64,000 nt of DNA, taken from contig OZ024861.1 in the NCBI GenBank assembly GCA_964017155.1, positions 29,018,733 to 29,082,732 on the forward strand, given 5' to 3'. This stretch comes from Oasisia sp. SBJ-2009 (lineage: Eukaryota; Annelida; Polychaeta; Sabellida; Siboglinidae). The notes under the pieces were generated by a model. The model was not told the origin of the DNA. It searched no databases and was given only the letters and a program-made list of their open reading frames with translations. The translations under genes and the position numbers were made by a program. Positions 24,901 through 38,600 of the stretch are shown here, piece by piece. Position 1 is the first letter of the stretch, and every line of letters starts with the position of its first letter.

Positions 24901-26736
24901 ACAGTATTTTATTCTACACTTTGTTCAGTGTCTCGTGCAAGCATTGCCTGTTATAATATAATTACATGAACAATTTTAAGATGATTTATCCTTCAGATTT
25001 TTCTTTTCTTAGTAAAACATTTTCTAATGGCTAGCAACAAGTGAAACCAGATATTTAAATTAACTTTAAAAACCAGTCATATTTTATAAGTTTAGTTAAC
25101 AATGTCATAATATTCTATAATAGCATATGTATATATTATGTTTTACAATTTGAAAACATGGTTATTACTTTTTTATTTGAAAACATGGTTATTACTTTTA
25201 AATAGACATGCAAATTGCGTAACAACTTCTCATTTAATTCTTTGTAATGTGTATTGTAGGACTTGGCAAAGAACTTCAAAGAGCTTCAGATATCAGCAGC
25301 AAATACGAATTCGAAATTAGCAAACCAATGTAAGTGCTGTTTTGAGAGAGAGAATTTAATTATTTTATGCAATAAACAGTAGACCTTAGCTCGCCCTTAT
25401 TAGACAGTTCATATTTTAATAACATAATATTAATATGTGCAGTTATGAATGAGCTTCAGACATAATTTTCCCTTCACATTTTAGTGCAGAAAGAAAGAGA
25501 AGAGAAGAATGAAATGAGTTGTAACTTTCAGCAGCGTTTGACTGAAGCACACATAAAGGTATGTGTTTAATGCACCTACCATAATGATTGTATCTGGATA
25601 CCTAAAAAGTAAATTATTGACTCCAGTACAATACAATTTTTATCGAAAATATTACTATGTACCACATTGTATTTGGGCACGTGTAAATTATTATTGTCCA
25701 AAAGTACACAGTTAAAAAAGTGTTGAATTTTATAGACCCTTTGGGTGTCCGACAAGAAAAAAGTCGTTTGAATGCATACATTCATAATGGTAGTTGAGCA
25801 CAGTTTTTTTATATTTAAGCACTGACTACATAATGGTATTGTGGTATTACAATGGGTAGATCATCTAATTATCTCTATATACACGGTGTATGATCAATAA
25901 TAAAAACCTTATTTATAATACTTACTCAACCATAGTGTTTGTGTTCTTGTAGTTGCAGGCTTTTGTAGAAGAAAGTGATATTAAAAACAACCAGATTATG
26001 ACAATGACTGAACAACTGCAGGAAAAGCAATCGAACTTGGAACGACTTCAACAGACAAAGGGTAAGTATATTATGTCAACCGTATACCAGTGCTCATTTC
26101 TCATCATACTATTTGCTTTACAGAGGTGGTTTGACACAAACTACATGATATAAAAACAGAAGTTCTAATATAGTGCAGCATCCAACCCTCAGGATTCCTG
26201 AAAGCACTTTACACTTTACTCCTTGGCAGACCTGTTCAATCAAACACCATCTCAACTTCTGTGGGAAGCATCCAGCCATGCTGCACAATTAGTGCATGAC
26301 GACTACTTGTACACAAATATCACCACTGTCTACAGCCAAGTACTCATTCAGACTGCTGAGTGAACTGGAGCAATGTACAGTGAACGAACTTACCCAAGGT
26401 TAAGTGTAAGGCTTGTAATATAGAACAGGTCTTACACTTTAAAAAATGCACATTCTTTGAAAATTGAGAAGTAGCAAGGCTTAGAAGATTAAAACTTGTA
26501 TAGTTGTATTTTGACAAATGTTTTCTGATCATGACATGAAGACTAAGAAGGCAACATTGTTTTCAGTTTTCTATTCCATGTACTTGTGCAATATATAGTT
26601 AAATTATGACTGATGAATAGATACACCAATTGGACTTACAATGTATTAGTACCTACAGTGGTGGCACACATTAACCGTTTCAGCACTACAGCCTTCAGAC
26701 TTCAACTAAAACTTTTGGCTACAGTAACACATTTTA

Positions 26737-26784
<48 letters not shown>

Positions 26785-29095
26785 TTCTGAAAGTTGAATA
26801 CTCAATAATTAATTTAATTATGATATAGTTTAATAAACTTTAATTTCATAATCAAAAACCGAATAAATATGTCATTCACAAGTCATAATTAGCATAATGA
26901 CCGAATATACTGTCACTGTTTGTTGCATGTTTGCCTCTGTAGATAACGTTTACAAAGTCTAATATCGCAGGCGTGACTTAAAGTGATCGTCACTGGCTAT
27001 ATCTGACAAATTACATTACATAAAAACAATCCATCTAAGTAAGTTGTTACTTTGTAAATCGCCATCCATGTCATAAGTAAAGACATCAACCATTACTTCT
27101 GTCGAAAATGTTTGCGGTCATTTACACAAAAATGAACAAATCTCAACAGATTAGCACTATTGCAATGCTGAGGCAATAGCCTAAACAGCTATATAGAACA
27201 TATGCCTCCACATAGCAGATAGTTGTTCATAAAAACTATTTGAGTAGCAGACATCGTCAAAGCTGCTGTATGGGCATGTCATAATCAAGTGTCACACACT
27301 GTGTGGCTGCTGGATGCTCATGTCATACTGAAGTGGTTAAATATCAACAGTGTACTTTGGCAACATATGTCAAAATATGGGAGTAATCCCTCCCAGGAAA
27401 AAGAAAAACAGAAAAAGCCCCCCACAAAAGCCAGTGGATTTATTTTTGGGAAGGCTTATTTCTGGCCAGGTTTCTTCTTGGGGCTTATTTCCTGGAGGGC
27501 TTATTTCTGTACCACACTTTAACAATGTGGTGGATTACTTATTTTCAGCTGATGTAGAAAAGCAGCTGGCAGACACAGAACTGATTACAACAGAACAGAA
27601 CTTCAGACTTGATAAAATCCTGCAAGAATTGACCATCATAAAGGTATTAGTCCCTCTTCAACAAAGACTGGAGTTACCAAGTAATGTGCCAATGTTGTTA
27701 CGAAGCAAACATTGATGATGTGCAACAGTAGAAATACTTAGAAACAATACTCCTAAAGTGGCACTTTAGTCAGTATTTAGAAAACATTGATAATTACCTT
27801 CTCATAACATTGCATCTACAAATTATTGGATTTGTTAGATTCAGGGGATGTGTCTTTCCTCAAACCTTGTCTAAGACTGATGTCTGGCCTCCATCTATGT
27901 ACTGGGGGAGGAAACGACATTATTAATTAAATGTTTGCACCTTCAGCATGGTTTCACATGTTAATTTAGGATGAAAAAGCCAGACTTGAAAGCCAACTTC
28001 GAGACACATCAAATGCACTGCAAGAAGCAACACAAAACAATGAAAAGTTGGCAACCAACTTTGATGAGACAGAGAAGTTGTATGTGCAGAAGATTGAGCA
28101 GCTTCAGCAAGACTTGCAGAATGCACAGCAGCAACTTGTAAAGGAAACAGCCACGTAACTAAATTACTACAGCTGTAGTTGCTTTGTATCTGCAGCTGAT
28201 AAATCCAGTCTGAAGTCAAATATGTTTGAACTTATCCATTGTATACCCATCCCAATACCATTCAACATACAGAGACGATATATTTATAAATATACCAGTA
28301 GAATTCAAGATAATTAAGTGCTATGCCCTACATTTTTTGATATGTTTAATACTGTTTGCACTTTACATTACTAAATTCCATTATTTATATATTATGGAGC
28401 TTTCTAGTGATTAATCAGTATCATTACATTATTCTTATAATAGAATTCTACCCATTGATGACTATATATGGATGAAGATCTGCTCATGGTAGGGTGTGAG
28501 TTGCATGATCAAATCGACAAACTCTGCCTTATTAGTGCGTAATGTTAGGTTGAAAGTCGGTTGTTAAAATGTTTTTAATTCAAGTTGGTAGGGTGCCACC
28601 AGAAATTACCCTGTACACAGAAAGTTTTTGTATCGGCTGAGTAACTTATGCCATTACTTTGTTAAAATATCTATAAATTATGTTTCCGGTTCTGAATTAC
28701 TATATTTCTTTCTTCTAACTAACTATAATATTTATTTTCTATTAACTATAATATTTATTTTCTATCAAATATAGATAAGATTTGGATGAGCCCACACAAT
28801 TCATGAGTTATTTGTTCATCCAGTTGAAATTTCAATGCATATATATTCTAGGGATATCATTGAATCAGGTCAGTTGGAGATCAACTTAAATAATCCCCTC
28901 TGTCTGATTGTGAATGCAATTGATTTTTAGGTGTGTGGAACTTCAGTCCAGCTTGACTAAAGCTCACAACAACATTGAAGATTTGAAATGTGCCAAGGGT
29001 AATATAGAATTGATTCATTGTTTGGATTATAGTATTATGATTATATCTACAAATATAGCATAATAAGATTCTATGTCCATGGCATGCTGTGTGTG

Positions 29096-29155
<60 letters not shown>

Positions 29156-32100
29156 TGTGTTTGCGTGTGTGTGTGTTTGCGTGTGTATGTGTGTTTGCGT
29201 GTGTGTGTGTTTGCATGTGTGTGTGTGTGTGTGTTTGCATGTGTGTGTGTGTGTGTTTGCATGTGTGTGTGTGTGTGTGTTTGCATGTGTGTGTGTCTGT
29301 ATAAATTGTGTATATAAATAAAGAAGAAAGTCATGGACTTTGTATGAATGAAGTATTTGTTTACAGATATGCTTACCCTGGAAAGGACAGAAGCAAGAAA
29401 CAAATGCCAGGACTTAGATCTGCAAAGGGTATGATTTGTCTACGTGTCAACTTACATTCATTGTGTACATAATTGCAGTTAGAACATAAACCAGGATATC
29501 TTTCATTCTTCCCAAATTATATGTTTTTTGGTGTATTAATGAATCAGCATGCACAGTGTGCGTTTTGAGATGTTTATACGAATACGAATACATTTATTTC
29601 AGGTAAAAACCCATATACAATCGGTACATACATTAGAACATCTAAGTAGCCTAATTAAAGAGCCAATATGTTAAAAAAAAAGTGTAATCATGTCTTAAGA
29701 ATGTTTGAGTACCGCTAATAAAAACATTTATTGACTGGTTGATGTGTTGGCAGCTTAGAATATACCGGTACTACCATTAAAAATTGCCAAAATCACCTGG
29801 TAATTTACAATTTATGAATATGTGCACACTGTTCAGGCAAGCCTAATGAAAAAGACTGAAGAACTTGAGAAGAAAGTTAATCATCTGTCAGCAGAGAAAA
29901 CAACCTATATGGAAGAAGTGGAATGCTTGAAAAACACGATAATCACTTTGCAGGTTGGCTCCAATGTCTATGTTGTAATATTATGTGTACTGCATTAAAT
30001 AATTGTGATGTTTGCTAATTATTACTAATGGTTATGTGATACTGCGCTCTCTTTGAAATGACACTCCGGGATTTTGTTTGTCATTGACAAGCACTTCAGT
30101 CATAGTAAATATATTGTTCATGGCTCCAAGAATGGTTTATTTTAGTATGATTTACTTACTTTGGAGCATTTTTGTCGAATCGAGTACGACGTTTCGACCC
30201 GTCGTCTACGGGCCTTGATCACGTACTGATGTCACGTGTACTCCACGAATACGACGTGGAAGAGTTCACTGAACACATAAACAGCATTGATCCACACATC
30301 AAATTCACTATCGAACCTGAGAAGGACAGCAAGCTTCCCTTCCTGGATCTATGCACCCATATTCTGGATGATGGATTCACGAAGATAACCATCTACCGGA
30401 AGCCGACGCACACGGACCAGTACCTCAACTTCAATTCACGTCACCCTCTAACACACAAACGATCAGTGGTACGCACTCTCACCAACAGGGCACAGCAGTA
30501 TGTCACCACAGCTGAAGACAGGAAGTCAGAACTGGCACATGTCCACAACGCCCTGAGAGCCAACGGATACCCAGAGTGGGCACTTGCACCTCCACCACCC
30601 AGTGCAAAAAGACCACCTAACACGAACAACAACCCACGAAGATCTATGTTGGGACTACCATACGTGGCAGGACTATCAGAACAGCTTGGCCGGATTTATA
30701 AGTCACACAACATACACATGTACCACAAGCCGGCGAACACCCTCCGCTTGATGATAGTACACCCCAAAGACAAAACACCCAAAGAACACCAATGTTGAAC
30801 CATCTATAACATCACGTGTGACATCGACAGCAGCCACACATACATAGGTGAAACTAAGAGAACACTCAGCCAGAGATTCAAAGAACACACAAACCTGGAC
30901 AAACCAACAGGAGTAGGAGATCATTGCCGGGCCACAGGACACTCAGTGTCCATAAAAACACTAAAGTACTGACCCGTGAATCCAACTGGCACAAGAGAAA
31001 AGTGAAGGAGGCCATATACATCAAACAGAGAGCCCCTACCATGAACAGAGATCAGGGATACCATCTGCCTGCCATCTACAATCAAATCATCCCGCCGAAA
31101 TCTGAGGCAACACACGTGACATCAGTACGTGATCAAGGCCCGTAGACGACGGGTCGAAACGTCGTACTCGCTTCGACAATAATGCTCCAAAGTAAGTAAA
31201 TCATACTTCAGTCATGCTTGGTTAATTGGCATTATGATGCCAGTAGTAATGTTTTAATGGTGAAGCATATCAACTCCATTATTCATTCAAAAAACCCACT
31301 GATACATGGCTCATCACCCAAGCACATGCACGTACGTCCTACAATAATCCCTCGGGGCCCCAAAACATTTCAACACCTTTCAGAGAATGTCCTTACCATT
31401 TTTCGTGAAGTCTCTTTCTTGAAGTCTCTAATTTTGGTGCAAAGCATACACAAGACTACGACACAACATGGTGAAATCCCTACGTTCAGTCAATCCTTCG
31501 CGTTCACTTAGGAAAATCACTCAAATGCTCGGTGTGGGGGTGGAGGGTAATCTAATGTCTTAATTCTGTCTGCTTCCCCATGCTTCACAGTCACACTGCG
31601 TCATGTTAATGTGGGGGGGGGGCAAGAAACACTTTCCATCATGGCAGTTTTATTATATCTATTTTTGTAGAAAGAATTGGACTGTATTGGTGAAGAACTG
31701 AAAGAAGCTAATGCAAAGGAGGAAAGTTCCTCTCACCAGCTTGATGTTCTCCAACAACAGTTAGACAATCAAAGGTTGATATATATATATTATAAAATAG
31801 TGTACGTTATTAAATCTGTTATTTCCAACAACATTCAACATTACATGTCTCAGTATAAATAACAAATACAATGTTGTATGTGGAAAGGGGTGAACATAAA
31901 TACACGACTTATCAATATTTCACTCTGTGAATATACAATATTCACTCACAGCCTAATTGAACAACTAGTAAATACAGGTATATCTGTTTTTAAAAGTAAG
32001 ATTCATTTCACCTGTTTCCGTTATAATTATAACATATAATTAATTAATTAATGATGATTATAACTAATTACAACGCTTGCAAATATATATGCTGCTGTCA

Positions 32101-32542
32101 GCAGTGATATGGTATGGACATTTGTTTCGACAGTGACGAGCAAAATACAACATCAGAGAGGATAGCCACCCTCATCAGTGAAAACAAGTCTCTCAAGAAA
32201 GAGCTGAATGGAAGCAAAAAAGATTTGAATACACTCAAGAAAGATTTAGAGGTAAAACCACTAATGTGATTCATTTGTAATTGCTGAATAATATGTATTG
32301 TTTTGAATTTATATTTAAACATTTATAGTGTTTTACTTTTAGGCAAGACATTGAACATACCACTTAGCCTGTTCATTGTTGCAGAGATCTGTATCAAAAG
32401 AATCAACTATCTCGACAAAGCTTGACAAACGTCATGAAGAGACAAAGATGTTGAAGTAAGTATCCTATTCGCCAGTTCTAGTTATTACTGTGGGAAACTC
32501 AATGTTTCCTAACATGACGGGTATTCCACTGTTAAGAGGACA

Positions 32543-32610
<68 letters not shown>

Positions 32611-35600
32611 CAACACACGTGCGCGTGCATGCGCGCGCAACCTTATGGGCCTAGAGTTGTGGGCTTAGATTTAAGGTCACAAATATCGCCTTACTTGTTG
32701 TAGGGATGAAATACATGAACTTCAAGTGGAAATAAGAACAAAAAGTACTGAAGCTGAAGCAAAGCTGTTGGCGGAAAAAAAGCAGGTGTGTACACTGTAC
32801 AGATAGAGTATATTAGAACAGAACAGATACAAATGTTAAGTTCTGTTCATGCTCACATCTCAAATGATTTCAGAATTTTTTATTGTTCACGGGAACTTCA
32901 CATTATAGGTATTTCAATCCACCAGCAATCTAAAAATAAATATGTTACAATGTTTGTGAGCTCGCCTGTGATTCCCATCAATTGGCAACACGTTCACAGA
33001 CATTGCATTGCAAGCACAACACTCGAGAGGCTATGTCAAATATAACTTTTTTTAAACGAATGAAGGAAGGAATCCCCCGAGGAAATATCTGTTAGATTGA
33101 ACAATGAACTAAGAGTACTGATTTAACCCAAAGGCAGGGGTAAACCAGGGAGCCAGTGGACGTGGCAACATTTTGTTTTAAATAAATTCACATCTTCAGT
33201 GTGACCGTGATCTTGGGTTATTCTTCCGAGGACCTTAGGACAAGTGTGGGTTTTACAATGCATTATGATTCTTTTCATTTAAGTTTTGAAAATTATATAC
33301 ACAGTACCTTTCAACTGTTTCCAGAGTACTGGAAACTTTCAGTTTTTATTTGTGGTGTGGTGTTACAATCTTGCCACGGCTGCCACAGGTAAGGTAATCC
33401 TGATGAGAATTTCTGTGGTGCAGCATCATCAAACAAGGTTGCTCCAAGATATTTGAAGCTGCAGACTTCATATATTTTTTCGTCATTCATGAGGATGTCT
33501 GCACTGATCTTTGTGCTGTTGACCATAACTTTGCTCTTCTCTGTGCTGACCTCCATGCTGTAAGTCTCTGCACTCTGACCCAATCTGTTTGCATAAGACT
33601 TTGAAGTCTGCCAGCCACAAGATCAAGTCATCAGCAAAGTGAAGATTGAAGACAGCTCTACCACTGATGGAGCAATAATGGTTGTGAAAGTGTCATGAAA
33701 GATTTCATGATCTTGTAGAGCGCAATGGCTCAGGGGTAGAGCTTCGGAATCTCGATTAAGAGAACCAGGGTTCAAATCCTGTGCTGCGGTGTTAAAACCT
33801 TGCGCAAGTTTTTTCACTCTACATTGCTCCAGTTCACTCGGCTGTATAAATGAGTACTTGGCTTTAGACAGTGGTGGATACGTGTATGAACAGCCTTCGT
33901 GCATTCATTATAGCATTTGGCTGGATGCTTCGCAGAGAAGTTGAGACGGTGTTTGATTGAACAGATCTGTCAGGGAAGTAAAGTGGTTTGAGCAGTTCTG
34001 AGGACCGGATACTGAGCTATATAAGAACTTACTTTATTTACTCAAGGAATTTGTTAAAAAGCACTATGGAGAGCAAGTGTCCTTGCCGGATGCCCACCAT
34101 TGTTTTAAAGAATTTCTGACCTGGTAGAGTATCAGGACTGCATTGCTGTCATCTTTGTGTAGAGTCTTGAATCAGTCTTTCCTCTATAATAAAACCTCCG
34201 ACGACCTGCCATAGTCCACGATGTTAGACTCTGTCGAATACTTTCTTGAAGACTATGTGCTCAAGTCAGTTTAAACCCAAACTGAGTTGCACAATTTAAG
34301 TAGGGGAGTTCAATTTGAAAACGGTTTCTGTGTGAATGCAGCTTTAGAGTTGTGTTATCAGAATCTTCTTACAATTATGATAGTTACTGTCTCAGTTTAG
34401 GCAGTGTTTAACATAATAGCTATGTGCACTGTCTTACAGATGCAGTCTCTTCAAGATGAATTGAGGCAGTGGCAGAAGGAATCTAACAAATCACAGAAGG
34501 ACCTCAAACGTTTAGAAAGTGATGCCACAAACAAGAGCAAGACAATTGAGGAACTGAATGAGGAAGTAAGCAGCCGGTAGATGGGATCTCTGATGTGTTT
34601 GATTTAATGTTGATACAAGTTTGGTCATGGAATACTGGTGCAAGGTGTACAAAGAACTAAACAACTGTGTTAACGTTTTGAAGAAGAGTGCACCTTTTAT
34701 AACTAAATGACAAAGAAAAGCTGTAGCCAAATGTATTCGCTGATGTTATAGAACTGTCTGGATTACTGTTACTTTCAGATCTAAACATTATATTCTCAGT
34801 TAACTTAGAAATCTACACAAAACTGTTTTTGCAGGTGGCCAAATGGAAGGAGACTGCAGACAAGGAAAGCAAGGCAAAGGATGCCGTGGCAAGAGACTTC
34901 AGCATGCAGATGAATGAATTACTGGCGTCTCTAGATAAATTCAAACTGGAAAACCAGAAAGCTGTGCTGAGTAAAGAAACTGAGCTAGCAGAACTGAAGG
35001 AGAAACTCGGTGATGCTGTAGTAACAAAGGTGCATTACCCACATATCCACCATTGTTGCTGTACACTAATCAAGATATTTAGCTGGACCAAAATATTATG
35101 CATGTAGTATATATGACGCGGCACGCCAAAACCAGGCGCTTGTCGCAGATCCTCAATCGGCGCCAGGGTGTGATTAGTCAGCATACCCTCAAAATGTCGA
35201 AAGTGGGTTCTTGGCGGAATCAATCAGCAAAATCATCAATCTTTCAATATTTCCATAATAGATACCATGAAATAGTGTTGAAACGGGTAATAATGAGCAT
35301 TTTAATGCAACCCCCTCATTAGTTTTACAGCTAATTAGTCTAAAACAAAGCAGTTTTTAAGCTAATTTAGCGCACTATCCTGCCCCCAAATAATTACTGG
35401 ACGGATAAATTTCCTACTTCCTGCGAGACAAATGTAACCATACGTTTTAGCTGCTAAATAACGTAAAAATGAATCAAATCTGTCAAGAACGTTTATTTTT
35501 ATGATTTTATTCAACATCGGGGTAGGCCATTTTAGGCCGCCCGATCGCTACTACATTGGCCTCCGGTGCAAATCCCCGGCGCGATCGGTGAAATATTGCG

Positions 35601-38600
35601 CTGACAAAATGGTCGATTTTTTATACTTTCACATATTATGAGTATATACCATTTCTAGGTCTATGGAAAATTTCAGGACAATTGAAGTATAAAGATGTCG
35701 TTGCTATGGTAATGTTCCACTATAACACTTTTTACGACCGATCACTTTAAAAAGTCATTTTCCCGGAAGTGACATTCCACAAACTTATGCCCTTGAAGTG
35801 GAATATCTTCTCCCAAGCACAAGATAGAGTGTTCATCTTGGTATCATTTTAAAGCTCTTCATCTCCTCTAACTGAATCAATAATAATATGGAATTGTCAA
35901 CTTGCCGACAAAAGCCTGGTTTTGGCATGCCGCGTCACATATATATATACATACATATATATATATATATATATAAAATACCTCATCCATTCTCCTACCT
36001 CAGTTGTGTCTTTTACTTTTCCTGCATGCTTTCTACCTTTGCTTGTTGTTCTTCGTTTGCCTGCATCCATGTTTACCTGGTAGCATTGGGACTGTGTAAT
36101 GTTCTACTGCACTATCTGACCAGCATATGGAGATGTAATGGTTAATGATATGTTGTGATTACATCAGGAGAAAGAAATGGAATCTCTCAGAGAAGAATTG
36201 GAGCGTATAAAATCTGAACTGTCAAATGTGAAGAAAGATAAGGTGAGCTAAATGCTGCAGTAGTATATAATACCATCTGTTGCTGATACGTTGCACTCCT
36301 CGAAAATATTATGGAAGTAACCCAAAAGTGAACAAACAAAATAAAACAACTTGACTATTGATTACATTAGGATCATGTGACTACTGAGTATCTCTGATGA
36401 TTGTATCTGAGTTTGAGCATGAAGTGAATGATTAGTAGAAAAATATACATATTTGTGCTGTGTTCCTCCAGAGGGTGAAACATATTATAAATTGTCCTAA
36501 TGTTGATCAGTATTGTTGATAGGTGAAAATTCTTATTGAGTCAGGCAGCTATTCCAATAGTTCGCCACAAGATATAACCCCAAATAAATGAATGCTGATT
36601 GTGCAGAATTACTATTTATTTATTATTAATCTGAAACAAGTCATTATGAAAGGGGCTAAGGTATAATGTATCAATTAGAAGTGATGTATTTATATAATTT
36701 GGTACATGTAGATATTTACCAGCAACATGCTTGTGCTCATTTTGAATGGTGCCATTATGTACAGGAAGACGAAGTGCAGAAACTAATGACAGAAATGGAA
36801 AAACTCAAATGTGATGAGACCAAACCTTTGAATGTTGAGCCATCAACACCCAAGTCTCGGAATAATGTTCCACCAACGCCAAAACCTCTGAAAACAGTGC
36901 GATCCACACCAAAGTTTATGGCAACTGTTCCATCCACTCCAAAGCCTCTGAAAACTGTGCCATCCACACCAGAGCCCCTGATTAGTGTACCATCCACACC
37001 AAAGCCTCTTAACCGTATGCTCTTCACACCAAAGCCTCCGGATGATGTGCTGTGTACACCCCAGATCTCGCAAAATGTGAGTCATTACACAAACGATTGA
37101 TCCCTTGGTAGGGGTGACCCATATCACTTTGTTTGTTCCACCCTCTCAATGAGCGTTCCACATGTCTCCAATTCTCTTCTGTTTACCAGATTCTTTCGAG
37201 ATCTCTCTTCATGGTATCTGCCATCATGAATTATATCTTCCTCTTCTCGTTCCATACTCTTCAGCGGACACCATTTCGTTTTTTGTTTGTTTCTGGTTTT
37301 TAATTGAACATCAATATTTATCAAAATAAACCTTTACAGCTGTATAGGTATTGCTAAATTTGTGTGCTTGCTTTCATGCATTGTATGGTGTGTGGATGTG
37401 TCATAGATCATAAATATCCTGTTATAGTTGCTTTTTTACACCTTGCATGTTTCAGAAGAGCATCCTGAAGCAGACTGGATCAGTCCCCAAGCGAAGACGA
37501 GTTGTCTTTGCAGCAGTTGACAATTTAGATGATGCGGCTAGCTCAGACTCATTTTCAGGACTGGAAGTTGAGGTAATGTATTGACTATGTTAAGATGTGT
37601 TTTAATTTAAATGGTTCTTGTCACTACAGTGTTACGTAGCTCTGCACTATCTGCAGGCTGATGATATCGAAAATCACTTTAAAGATGCTACCCTGAAGGG
37701 TACACCACTGTTGCTGCGTACACCACCACGAAGAGTATCGGCAAAAAGCCCTCGAGATGACTGTAGGTCTCCGCTTGTGATGAAACCAGTACCAAGAGGA
37801 CCTCCAATACAGTCTTCATGCAACAAGAAGGTATGTATTGGAAGCTTAGTATAAAACATACTGTTGCATGGTACAGCAGCATTCAAATCTCACATTTTTG
37901 CATGATTTTTCCATTCCCCGTATGATTCCTTCCATTGTGTAACTCCTAATTGGTCTATGCTGTTACTTCCTAAAAACTTTCATTCTCTTTGCACATTATT
38001 CTTACTAGACATAGGTAGCAATTGACTTGTTTAATCCTCTATGACTATCTATATGTTTGGCAGCCATTTTTGGCAAAACTACAGGCCATCTAATGGATAG
38101 GTTAGTTATACCAATACCATTCCTACTTCGCCCACATATCATTACCTCAAGTTGTAATGCCTTTCCATAGATATAATGTACTTACCAGTAGAACAATAGG
38201 GTGTTTAGAGAGCATCCTTGTCTGAGGTCGTCTTCTCCTTGAACTTCACCATATTGACTTCTACCTCCACCCACATTATAAGTCAAATGTCATTGTTACA
38301 CTTAGTATTATCTTCATTACCCTTCCTGAATGTACTCCTCTTCTCGACAGTCTATCTGGTCACAAACAGTAGTTGTTCCCCTTAATGTCCTAAAGTCCAA
38401 CTAGTTCTTCCCTTTCTTTGTCTCAACAGACTCATGCTAGCATCCAGTATCTGTTCCAACAGTTCAACATTTGGCGGATTACAGTGGTATCACTACTACA
38501 CGTGTCTCCGTGGGTTCTCACTGTCTGCTACCTCCACATTTCCACCTAAACTGTTAACATTTTCATTATTGCTGGAATCATTCACAGGTAAAGAAGGCAA

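Noticed and set aside
30172..30798. 208-aa ORF as an SYCP1 exon or host gene
   Set aside because: Its motifs are those of a Penelope-like RT/GIY-YIG element, it lies between inverted termini, and SYCP1 exons 14 and 15 join in phase without it.
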